Assembly: GCA_963823945.1 (NCBI GenBank)
Contig: CAWGNK010000009.1
Location: 1-29,659 of the forward strand
Source of the DNA: Bog-793 sp963823945
GTDB taxonomy: Bacteria; Actinomycetota; Acidimicrobiia; Acidimicrobiales; Bog-793
Length of the DNA stretch: 29,659 nt
Direction of reading: 5' to 3'
A model generated the notes under the pieces. The model had not been told where the DNA came from. It made no database searches and saw only the letters and a list, made by a program, of their open reading frames with translations. The translations under genes and the position numbers were made by a program. This document shows positions 7,307 through 14,406 of this stretch, in pieces (the stretch's first letter is position 1; each line of letters begins with the position of its first letter).

Positions 7307-7915
7307 CGCGCTCTGCTCGTCCCGGTCAAGTCGTTCCGGCGGGCCAAACTCCGGCTCGCCGGGGTGCTCGACGAGGAGGAGAGGGGGCAGCTCGCGCGCG
7401 AGCTCGCCGAGATCGCCGTAGCCGCCGCGCACGGCATGCCCGTCTACGTCGTCTGCGACGACGGAGAGGTCGCGGACTGGGCGGTCACCCGGGGGGCGAC
7501 GGTCCTCTATGCACCGGGACTCGAGCTGTCGGCGGCCGTCGAGGCCGGTGTCACGCAGCTCGCTGAGGAAGGGTTCTCCCTCGCTGTCGTCGCCCACGCC
7601 GATCTTCCGCTCGTGAGCGACCTCTCCGGATTCGGGTCTCCGTCGGAGGTGACGCTCGCGCCGGACCGATGGCGCGACGGCACAAACGTCGCCGGTGTGC
7701 CGACCGAGGTCGGCTTCCGTTTCTCATACGGGCCGGGTTCGTTCGCCCGTCACCTCGCCGAGGCGGCGCGACTCGGCCTGCACTGCACGATCGTCGACGA
7801 CCCGCGGCTGTCGTCGGACGTCGACCTACCGGTCGACCTCGCGCTGATGTCGCACCTCTCCGCGCCGCCACCCGCGACGACCACCGCAGAATCCGCCGAG
7901 AACGAACAACCTTGA
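7304..7915 (+). CDS. cofC: Phosphoenolpyruvate/2-phospholactate guanylyltransferase (F420 biosynthesis)
   Basis: The 203-residue protein matches the CofC/FbiD family, which activates 2-phospho-L-lactate or, in actinobacteria, phosphoenolpyruvate with GTP to start coenzyme F420 synthesis. Visible family blocks are PVKSFRRAKLRL near the N-terminus (nucleotide binding), VVAHADLPLV (metal-binding acidic loop), RDGTNVAG and FSYGPGSFARHLAEA. The length is normal for the family. The GTG start sits six bases after a -10 box with no ribosome site, so the transcript is likely leaderless. The gene is divergent from gpsA, as in mycobacteria, where the homologue is fbiD. It is followed after 52 nt by a PIG-L deacetylase on the same strand. 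Confidence 0.9.
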   Translation: MRALLVPVKSFRRAKLRLAGVLDEEERGQLARELAEIAVAAAHGMPVYVVCDDGEVADWAVTRGATVLYAPGLELSAAVEAGVTQLAEEGFSLAVVAHADLPLVSDLSGFGSPSEVTLAPDRWRDGTNVAGVPTEVGFRFSYGPGSFARHLAEAARLGLHCTIVDDPRLSSDVDLPVDLALMSHLSAPPPATTTAESAENEQP

Positions 7916-7967
7916 GTTGGTGCCGGCGGCTGAAGCGACACCGCACGGGACGGGCACAGCTCACGCC

Positions 7968-8696
7968 ATGACCACGAATCTTGCGACCCCGAGGCGCGCG
8001 CTGGCGATCGCCGCCCACGCCGACGACATCGAGTTCGGATGCGGTGGCACGTTCGCGAAGTGGGCCCGCGACGGTTCCGAGATCTTCCATCTCATCTGCA
8101 CCGACGGTTCCAAGGGTTCCTGGGATGCCGAGATGGACCCGGCTCGGCTTGTCGCTGTGCGACAGGCCGAACAACGCGAGGCGGCGCGCACCCTCGGCGG
8201 ATCAGCCGAGGTTGTCTTCCTCGGCTGGCCCGACGGCGAGATCGAGCCCGGCCTGGCACAACGAAGGGAGATCGCCCGCTGGATCCGGACGATCGCCCCC
8301 GACGTCGTCCTCGGCCACGATCCGTGGATGCACTATCGGCTCCATCCCGACCACCGCGCGGCTGGCTTCCTCGTCACGGACGGTGTCGTCGCGGCGCGCG
8401 ATCCCCTGTTCCTACCGGACATCGGTCTCCCACCGCACCGACCGCGCACCGTTCTGCTGTTCGAAGCCGGCACGATCGATCACGTCGAGGACGTCTCGGC
8501 CACAATCGAGGTGAAGATCGCGGCACTGCTCCAGCACCGCAGTCAGCTGCGATCGACAATGGCGATCCCGGACGAGGAGGCGGACGGCGGTCCCGGGCTG
8601 GACGCGTTCCGTGCGCGGGTGAGGAGCGAAGCCGCCGAGGTCGGGGCGCCCTACGGGTTTGCGGCGGGGGAAGGGTTCAAACTGCTCGAAGCTTGA
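7968..8696 (+). CDS. PIG-L family (LmbE-like) zinc-dependent deacetylase
   Basis: The 242-residue protein begins with the hallmark zinc-binding motif AHADDIEFGCGGT, followed by LICTDGSKGSW and VVFLGWPDGE. The second metal-ligand region is HYRLHPDHRAAG. Family members remove acetyl groups from N-acetylglucosamine conjugates, for example MshB in mycothiol synthesis and mycothiol S-conjugate amidase, or from other small molecules. The substrate here cannot be assigned. ATG at 7968 starts just before the first strand; an upstream GTG at 7917 would add 17 unconserved residues. The ribosome site is weak. It probably shares a transcript with cofC and ends at a bidirectional stem-loop facing hupB. 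Confidence 0.9.
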   Translation: MTTNLATPRRALAIAAHADDIEFGCGGTFAKWARDGSEIFHLICTDGSKGSWDAEMDPARLVAVRQAEQREAARTLGGSAEVVFLGWPDGEIEPGLAQRREIARWIRTIAPDVVLGHDPWMHYRLHPDHRAAGFLVTDGVVAARDPLFLPDIGLPPHRPRTVLLFEAGTIDHVEDVSATIEVKIAALLQHRSQLRSTMAIPDEEADGGPGLDAFRARVRSEAAEVGAPYGFAAGEGFKLLEA

Positions 8697-8745
8697 GCGA
8701 CCCACTCTGAGCCCCGGCTTTCTCGCCAGGGCCCAGAGTGGTCGC
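8697..8745. terminator. Bidirectional stem-loop between PIG-L gene and hupB
   Basis: GCGACCCACTCTG (8697-8709) pairs with CAGAGTGGTCGC (8734-8745), with a single bulged C. Inner GCCCC/GGGC pairing extends the stem. It begins directly after the PIG-L stop and faces hupB, so it can terminate both convergent transcripts. There is no long T tract, as is usual in high-GC genomes. Confidence 0.7.
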
Positions 8746-8759
8746 GAAACACACCGCTT

Positions 8760-9443
8760 TCAGTGTCGTGCTGCTACTGAACGAGCCGAAGCCTTCCGGG
8801 CCGGAGCCTTCTTGGCCGGTGGACGCTTCGCAGGCCGCTTGCGTGCCGGTGCCCGCTTGGCGGGAGCCTTGCGCGCTGGCCGCTTCTTGGCCGGGGCCTT
8901 CTTGGCCGGGGCCTTCTTGGCCGGGGCCTTCTTGGCCGGGGCCTTTTTGGCCGGAGCCTTCTTCACAACCTTCTTGGCCGGAGCCTTTTTGGCCGGAGCC
9001 TTCTTCACAACCTTCTTCGCCGCGGCCCTTTTCACAACCTTCTTCGCCGCGACCTTCTTCACAACCTTCTTGGCAACAGCCTTCTTCGCTGCCTTCTTCG
9101 GCGCAGCCTTGCGCACGGGGGCGGCCTTCTTCGCGACCGGTGCAGGCACCGGCTTTTGAAGAACGGCACTCGAGTTCAGATCCGTCTTCAACTGGACACC
9201 GGGGGTGAAACCAATACCCTTCGACGCCCTGATGTGGACCGGAGCACCCGTTTGCGGATTGCGTCCGCTGCGCGCCTTGCGCTCCCGCAGCTTGAATGTG
9301 CCAAAACCGGTGATACGGATCGGAACCCCCGTGCGCACGCCCTTGGTGATTTCGTAAACGAGCGAATCGAGCGCGGATTCCGATTGCTGACGGGTCAGAC
9401 CAGTGTCGCCACTGATTGCGCCGATCAGTTCGGTTCTATTCAC
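8760..9443 (-). CDS. hupB: HU-family nucleoid protein with Lys/Ala/Pro-rich tail
   Basis: The 227-residue protein has an N-terminal HU domain (about 1-90) with the DNA-binding arm signature GFGTFKLRERKARSGRNPQT. A long histone H1-like tail built of PAKKA and AAKKVVKK repeats follows. This two-part form is the actinobacterial HupB type, which compacts DNA and, in mycobacteria, is modified on tail lysines. The start is GTG at 9443, with GGAGGTGG six bases upstream. Starting at an upstream ATG would add 20 residues through that ribosome site. The tail DNA contains five near-identical 15-bp units, so its length probably varies between strains. A promoter with both boxes lies just upstream. It sits close to cofC/fbiD, as in mycobacteria. 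Confidence 0.95.
   Translation of the reverse strand: MNRTELIGAISGDTGLTRQQSESALDSLVYEITKGVRTGVPIRITGFGTFKLRERKARSGRNPQTGAPVHIRASKGIGFTPGVQLKTDLNSSAVLQKPVPAPVAKKAAPVRKAAPKKAAKKAVAKKVVKKVAAKKVVKRAAAKKVVKKAPAKKAPAKKVVKKAPAKKAPAKKAPAKKAPAKKAPAKKRPARKAPAKRAPARKRPAKRPPAKKAPARKASARSVAARH
8883..8957. repeat. 15-bp tandem repeat in hupB tail
   Basis: Five consecutive units of CTTCTTGGCCGGGGC occur, the last with three changes. They encode the PAKKA pentapeptide on the minus strand. Near-identity at the DNA level, including silent positions, points to recent unit duplication rather than only selection on the protein. Confidence 0.85.
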
Positions 9444-9474
9444 GGCCACCTCCTGTAAGTGTGTAGCCAATGCA

Positions 9475-9503
9475 ATAAAAGGCGATTTGGCCGCGAATTG
9501 CAA
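9475..9503 (-). promoter_or_regulatory. Promoter of hupB
   Basis: On the minus strand a -35-like TTGCAA (9503 to 9498) is separated by 17 bp from a -10-like TTTTAT (9480 to 9475). Each matches four of six consensus positions. The predicted start lies about 25 nt before the GTG, leaving room for the visible GGAGGTGG site. Confidence 0.5.
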
Positions 9504-9591
9504 GCACTCTCGGCCTTACAACACACCCACGATGCAGTCGCGCGACACGAAGTTCGACACAACCGATCTCTCTTCTCCAGTCGCCGCCTCA

Positions 9592-9606
9592 TATTCCATA
9601 TGAATA
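9592..9606. promoter_or_regulatory. AT-rich dyad TATTC-CATAT-GAATA upstream of the coupling-protein gene
   Basis: A perfect 5-bp inverted repeat with a 5-bp spacer stands out as AT-rich in a GC-rich genome. It lies about 105 bp before the coupling ATPase start, in the 268-bp gene-free gap shared with hupB. It may be an operator or contain a promoter. No binding protein can be named. Confidence 0.35.
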
Positions 9607-9711
9607 CAGGTTTCTACGAACACGTTGAATGCCACACAGCGGAAGCCCACCCGCGACAGACCGGTAGCTCCTCCGTGAACTCGCGCGTGCGATGATGCCG
9701 CCACGGCGTCG

Positions 9712-11139
9712 TTGGAGGCTCTGCAGCACGAATCGAGCGGGAACGCGTTGGCGCGCGTGCTCGCCGCATCGGCAACGCACAGCCACGGGATCTACCTCGG
9801 CGCCGCGCACGGCGAACCGGTATTTGCACCACACGAGCATGGAACGCTGGTGCTCGGTCCGCCGCGTTCCGGAAAGACGTCAAGCGTCGTTGTGCCAAAT
9901 GTTTTCGCGGCGGCAGGCGCGGTCGTCGCGGTGTCCACGAAGCGCGACGTCCTCGACGAGACGCGTCTCGTCCGCAGCCGGCTCGGCGAGTGTCTGCTGT
10001 TCGACCCGAGCGGCACGGTGGAGGTCCCGCCGGGCGTGCGCGCGGTCGGTTGGTCGCCACTCGCCTCCGCCGCGACCTGGGACGGCTCGGTGTTCATGGC
10101 CGAGTCGATGGTCGGCGCGAGCCGGGAGGGCAGGGACCGCGTCGACGGTTCGCACTGGACCGAACGGGCGGCGGCCCTGCTCTCGTCGATCTTCCACGGC
10201 GCCGCGCTCGACGGCGCCCCGCTCGACGACGTCGTCGCGGCTGTGAACCGGAGATCCCCGGAACGCTTCGTCGCGTCCCTCGCCCGCCACGACGCGACCC
10301 TCGCCCTCGACCTGCTGATCGGGATCACCGAGACCGAGGAGCGTGAGCAGAGCGCCATCTGGTCGACCGCCTCCGGCGTGCTCGCCGGATACCGCACGAG
10401 CGCGGCCCTGGCGAGCGCGGCCCTCTTGCGGTTCGACCCCGAGCGGTTCGTGCGCTCCCGTTCCACGCTCTTCGTCGCCGCGCCGGCCGAGTACCAGCAG
10501 CACCTCGCACCGCTCGTCGCCGGGATCATCCGGGACGTCCGCACCGCCGCCTACCGGCGCCACGCCACGACCGAGCGGCGCGCGGATGCTCCGGTGCTTC
10601 TCGTCCTCGATGAACTGGCCAACATCGCGCCGCTCCACGACCTCCCGGCGCTCGTGGCCGAAGGAGCGAGCCAGGGCATCGTGACGCTCGCCAGTCTCCA
10701 GGACCTCTCCCAGGCGCGGGCGCGCTTCGGGAGCGTGGCGGACGGCTTCCTCACGCTTTTCGGTGTGAAGCTCGTGCTCGCCGGGATGAGTGACGTCCGC
10801 ACTCTCGAGGCGCTCTCGGCGCTCGCCGGTCGGCGCGACGAGATCGTTGCCTCGACGACGACGTCGCGGGCCCCTGGCCGGCTGCGACAGCACAGGACGC
10901 GGACCGTGACGACGCGACGCGAGCCCCGTCTTCCCGTCGACGCCATCGCCCAGCCCCCACCGGGGACGGCCATCGCCTTCGTCGGCGCCCGTCCGTTGCG
11001 GGTACAGCTCACGCCGCACCACTCCTCCTCGCCGTGGCGCGAGATCTCCGCACAGTCCGTCGCGCAGCCGGTCGTCGCGCCGCGGACCATCCGAGAGTGG
11101 TCGCGAGTCGGGGGACGCTACAGGGGCCTCAGCGGCTGA
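9712..11139 (+). CDS. VirD4/TraG-type coupling ATPase without membrane anchor
   Basis: The 475-residue protein has a Walker A motif GPPRSGKTSSVVVP at about 49-62 and Walker B VLLVLDELANIAPL near 295-308. The C-terminal segment TLFGVKLVLAGMSDVRTLEALS fits the TraM-recognition part of type IV coupling proteins. These hexameric ATPases normally bring relaxase-DNA complexes to a mating channel. Unusually, there is no N-terminal transmembrane region before Walker A, so the protein should be soluble. The only in-frame start near the first conserved residue is TTG at 9712; an in-frame stop lies just upstream at 9676. Its 3' end overlaps the convergent relaxase gene by 11 bp. No other transfer genes are nearby. 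FtsK/HerA-like ATPases are less likely given the TraM-recognition features. Confidence 0.85.
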   Translation: MEALQHESSGNALARVLAASATHSHGIYLGAAHGEPVFAPHEHGTLVLGPPRSGKTSSVVVPNVFAAAGAVVAVSTKRDVLDETRLVRSRLGECLLFDPSGTVEVPPGVRAVGWSPLASAATWDGSVFMAESMVGASREGRDRVDGSHWTERAAALLSSIFHGAALDGAPLDDVVAAVNRRSPERFVASLARHDATLALDLLIGITETEEREQSAIWSTASGVLAGYRTSAALASAALLRFDPERFVRSRSTLFVAAPAEYQQHLAPLVAGIIRDVRTAAYRRHATTERRADAPVLLVLDELANIAPLHDLPALVAEGASQGIVTLASLQDLSQARARFGSVADGFLTLFGVKLVLAGMSDVRTLEALSALAGRRDEIVASTTTSRAPGRLRQHRTRTVTTRREPRLPVDAIAQPPPGTAIAFVGARPLRVQLTPHHSSSPWREISAQSVAQPVVAPRTIREWSRVGGRYRGLSG

Positions 11140-13348
11140 GCGAGGGTTCCCTGCGGCGCGCGGGGCCGGTGAGACGCAGGTCCCGGGTCCAACCGGGACC
11201 GTCGCGGTTGGGAACCGGCTCCATCCCGCGCACCCTCCCCCGGCGTTCGGACGCGATCGCCCTCGCACGCCACCGCTCGCGGGCGCGTTGGCCCTCGGGG
11301 GACCTGCCGAGCTCACGGCGCAGCGCCGCCGGTTCGACGAGCTCCAGCGCGAACGACCGCTCGCTGGCGGGATCCCGGTCCACCGGGGCGACGGCGACGT
11401 GGCAGTGCACGCCGTCGGGCAGGCGCGCGATCCCGGACCCGAGGATCCGCGCGCCCCCGAACACGATGAGATCGAGATCCCCGCCCGCGCGGCGCAGCGC
11501 TTCGCCCGGGCCGACGGCCTCGCAGCCGAGGCGGGCGAGCAGGCGCGGCTCCGCGGCCACGACGAGGGACCGGCGCCCCTGCGCCCGCCGCTCCTCCTCG
11601 ACCAGGCGGATCCCGCCGATCGCCGCCACGAAGTCCCTGGCGAGAAGAACCTCGACGCCACCTACCGTGTGCCGACTGAGCGCCCCGTCAGGTACGGACC
11701 CTCCGGCGAGGTGGGCCCCTTCCCGGCCGTCGGGTGGCGGCGTCAACCCGGCAGGAGAAATCCCCCGTGCGAGCACGAGCGTCGTGCCCCGGGCGTGCGC
11801 CTCGTCGACGAGCGACACCACCTCACGCACGGGACAGCGCTCGGGGTCGGCGATGACGACGAGGGAGCCGCCACCGGACGCCTCACGGCGGTCGAACACG
11901 CTCGTCGTGACCCCCGTCGCCGCCTCGAAATGGGCGGCGGCACGGCGGTTGGGCGCGAGGCCGACGACCCGGCGGCCGTCACGATGTGCCGCGACCGCCG
12001 CGGCGCGCAACTCCTCGTAGGCCTCCAGCGGGCGGTCCGCCCGGCCGGCCACGACGACCCCGGGGGCCATCGTGCCCGCCGGTCCGAGAGCCCCCGCGTC
12101 GCCCCGCGCCGCGGCCAGCGCCGGTGCCGACTCGAGCGTGGCCGCCAGTCGGTCGCCCAGTGCCGCAACCTCCCGCGTCGCGAACCGAGCTTCGACGAGA
12201 CCCGCCGGGATGCGCCCGCCCCCGGCCGTGCGCAGCCGGACGGAGCGCGCGCCGTATCGCACGAGCTCGCCCGAGCCGAGGTGCTGATCGACGGCGGCCT
12301 CGACCCGCTCGACGGGGGCGCCGTCGTCCAGGCGGGCGCACGTCGCCCGGATCAGCTCACGCCGGTCGAAGGCGTGGCCGAGGGACTCGGCCGACTCGGC
12401 GACGCGCGACGCCAGCCGGGGGTCACGCCCGATCCCGGCCGGCGCCGTCTGGGGGGCGGCGGTGCCGAGCCTGCCGACCGAAGCCCGGGACACCCCGAGT
12501 GCGAAGGCCTGCTCACGCCAACCGGCGACGAGCGCCGGGTAGTCCCGGGTGAGGACCTTGTCCGGACGGGTGCGGTCGGCGACCAACCGTGCCGAGTGCG
12601 GCCCCGACCATCCGGTGCGGGCGAGCTCGGCCGAGATCTCCGCACTGCGACGTGAGAAACCTCGCACCGCAGCCGCCGGGATCCCGATGAGGTCGGCGAA
12701 CCCCTCAGCGCGCGCCTGCCACGAGACCGCCAGCCGCCGGGAGATCTCGTAGCGCAGCTCCGCCCGGTACAGGGCCCCGGCCACGCCGACGTTGGCGAAC
12801 AGCGCCCGGGCGTCGAGCGCCGACCATCTCCCACCGGCGTCCGGCGCGAGGTTGGCCACGACGAGGTGTGTGTGGAGGTGCGGGTCGTTCGCGCGGCTCG
12901 TGCGGTGGAGGAACGACGCCGCGGCGAGGCCCGGCGCCGGTTGGACCGAACCCCCGCGGCGCACAAGCGCGACGTGCCGCTCGAGGTACCCGAGCGTGCC
13001 CGCGACGGCACGCTCATGCGCGGCGCGCACCTCGCCGACGGCGTCGGCCGGGCCGAGGGCGTGGAGCAGGCTCACCGACTTCGGCGCGGCGAACGTGCAG
13101 TCGAAAGCGGTGACGGTGACGCGGTCGTGGCGGGGGTCGAGGGCCGCACCGCTCACGGGGTCCACCCCGGAAAGCAGCGTCGACAGGCTCGCGGCCTCGA
13201 CCGTCCGGCCGGCGAGGCCGAGGTCGGCGGCGAGTCCACCCCACCAGGAGCCGTCGGGCTCGACGAGCCCCGGCCGCTCCGGCGATCCCCTGGTCGCCTC
13301 GAGGTAGTACGCCTCACGGCCCCGGCGCACCTTCGCCACGCTGAGCAC
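11129..13348 (-). CDS. MobF (TrwC-type) relaxase with degenerate helicase domain
   Basis: The 739-residue protein starts like TrwC/TraI relaxases. It has a tyrosine pair at 14-15 in REAYYLEATRG, Asp83 in AFDCTFAAPKSVSLLHAL, and the metal-binding histidine triad in DPHLHTHLVVANL (His157, 159 and 161). These are the nicking residues of the family. The second half keeps the RecD/TraA-like spacing, with FATREVAALGDRL near 389 and RRVVGLAPNRRAAAHFEA near 459. The P-loop position reads VVAGRADRPL instead of a GKT-type motif, and Walker B reads VVIADPE. The helicase is therefore probably inactive. The gene has a leaderless GTG, lies 98 nt downstream of pafC, and converges on the coupling ATPase. It could nick DNA as a domesticated or decayed transfer enzyme. 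Confidence 0.88.
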   Translation of the reverse strand: MLSVAKVRRGREAYYLEATRGSPERPGLVEPDGSWWGGLAADLGLAGRTVEAASLSTLLSGVDPVSGAALDPRHDRVTVTAFDCTFAAPKSVSLLHALGPADAVGEVRAAHERAVAGTLGYLERHVALVRRGGSVQPAPGLAAASFLHRTSRANDPHLHTHLVVANLAPDAGGRWSALDARALFANVGVAGALYRAELRYEISRRLAVSWQARAEGFADLIGIPAAAVRGFSRRSAEISAELARTGWSGPHSARLVADRTRPDKVLTRDYPALVAGWREQAFALGVSRASVGRLGTAAPQTAPAGIGRDPRLASRVAESAESLGHAFDRRELIRATCARLDDGAPVERVEAAVDQHLGSGELVRYGARSVRLRTAGGGRIPAGLVEARFATREVAALGDRLAATLESAPALAAARGDAGALGPAGTMAPGVVVAGRADRPLEAYEELRAAAVAAHRDGRRVVGLAPNRRAAAHFEAATGVTTSVFDRREASGGGSLVVIADPERCPVREVVSLVDEAHARGTTLVLARGISPAGLTPPPDGREGAHLAGGSVPDGALSRHTVGGVEVLLARDFVAAIGGIRLVEEERRAQGRRSLVVAAEPRLLARLGCEAVGPGEALRRAGGDLDLIVFGGARILGSGIARLPDGVHCHVAVAPVDRDPASERSFALELVEPAALRRELGRSPEGQRARERWRARAIASERRGRVRGMEPVPNRDGPGWTRDLRLTGPARRREPSLSR

Positions 13349-13361
13349 GGCGGGGACGGTA
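13346..13361 (-). promoter_or_regulatory. Leaderless promoter of the relaxase: TACCGT-N7-GTG
   Basis: A TANNNT -10 hexamer on the minus strand (13361 to 13356) stands seven bases before the GTG start. No ribosome site is present. The relaxase may thus have its own promoter even though it follows pafC. Confidence 0.45.
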
Positions 13362-13428
13362 GGAACGGAGGCTCGTCCGCGACCTACCGCCGCGCCGCCC
13401 TTCCGGGGCCACCGGCACCCGGGGCCGA

Positions 13429-13444
13429 AACCGGCCGACCGGTT
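13429..13444 (-). terminator. Hairpin directly after pafC
   Basis: AACCGG (13429-13434) pairs perfectly with CCGGTT (13439-13444) across a 4-nt loop. It starts 2 nt after the pafC stop. There is no T tract. It may terminate or attenuate the pafBC transcript before the relaxase gene. Confidence 0.45.
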
Positions 13445-13446
13445 CC

Positions 13447-14406
13447 CTACGAACCGTCCTCGTACCGGGCGAGCGCCCGCCGTGCGACCCGCGCGGCGGC
13501 ACCCGCGAGCTCAGGCGGGTCGACCACCTCGGCCGCCGGTCCGAGACGCAGGAGGACGCAGCCGAGGAAGTACTCGTCGGCGACCTCGATCGGCGCGACG
13601 ACACGGCCGTCGGGCAGACGGGACGGCGGCGCCGAGACCAGCCGGTCGATGAGCACGTAGGAGCCCTGATCGAGAGCGACGTGGGCGGTGCGCGCCCCCG
13701 CGCCCCCGACGAAGGCCCGTGCACCGCCGAGCGCGGCGGGCAGCGACCGGGCCGTCACCGGCTCGCCGAGGCGCCGGACCCGGGTGATGCGCGCGACCTG
13801 GAAACGCCGCCAGTCCCCGGCGAGAGCGCAGTAGGCGTCGAGGTAGAACGTCCCCTCGCGGGCGACGACGGCGTACGGCTCGACGCGCCGCGTCGTCTCG
13901 GCGCCGCGCTTCGCGCCGAGATAGTCGATCTCGACCGCCTCGCCCGCGGCGGCCACCTCCCGCAGCTCGGCGAGGTGCGGGGGCACCTCGAGCTCGACGC
14001 TCACCCGCTCGAGACCGAGGGCGTGGCCGAGCTTGTCGAGCGCCGTGGCGAGCGGACCGGTGGGCTCCACGCCCTCGATGGCGAGCATCGCCCTCGCCGC
14101 GGCCGCGAGCGTGAAGCCCTCGTCCGGCGTGAGACGCGGCGGGCGGCGCAGCGCCTCGAGCCCGTAGGCGACGACGCGGTCGTCATCGACGATCAGCTCG
14201 AGCAGCGTGTCCGGCGTGTACGGCGGCAGCCCGCAGCAGGCGGCGAGCTCGAGCTCGCCGACGAGGGATTCCGGCTCGAAGCCGAACCGCGCCGCGAGAT
14301 CGCCGATCGACGACTCGCCCACGCCGGCGAGGTACGTGAGGACGGCGAAAAGCCGCCGCAGACGGGTCCCCGCGTCGATGCCCTCGGGCACATGCCCGGA
14401 GCTCAT
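13447..14406 (-). CDS. pafC: WYL-domain regulator, PafC-like
   Basis: The 319-residue protein has an N-terminal winged-helix segment (LRRLFAVLTYLAGVGESS, then IGDLAARFGFEPESLVGEL). A WYL-type ligand domain follows, with EIDYLGAKRGAETTRRVEPY and REGTFYLDAYCAL, and then a WCX-like C-terminus. It fits PafC, the partner of PafB; in mycobacteria the heterodimer activates the RecA/LexA-independent DNA-damage response. ATGA overlap with the upstream pafB stop shows translational coupling. The usual proteasome-accessory or tat neighbours are absent here. Instead the next gene on the strand is the relaxase. Assignment to PafC rather than a generic WYL regulator rests on the pairing. Confidence 0.85.
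   Translation of the reverse strand: MSSGHVPEGIDAGTRLRRLFAVLTYLAGVGESSIGDLAARFGFEPESLVGELELAACCGLPPYTPDTLLELIVDDDRVVAYGLEALRRPPRLTPDEGFTLAAAARAMLAIEGVEPTGPLATALDKLGHALGLERVSVELEVPPHLAELREVAAAGEAVEIDYLGAKRGAETTRRVEPYAVVAREGTFYLDAYCALAGDWRRFQVARITRVRRLGEPVTARSLPAALGGARAFVGGAGARTAHVALDQGSYVLIDRLVSAPPSRLPDGRVVAPIEVADEYFLGCVLLRLGPAAEVVDPPELAGAAARVARRALARYEDGS

Noticed and set aside
11288..12655. 455-codon plus-strand frame opposite the relaxase
   Set aside because: It is antisense to the relaxase and lacks any recognisable domain or start signal.
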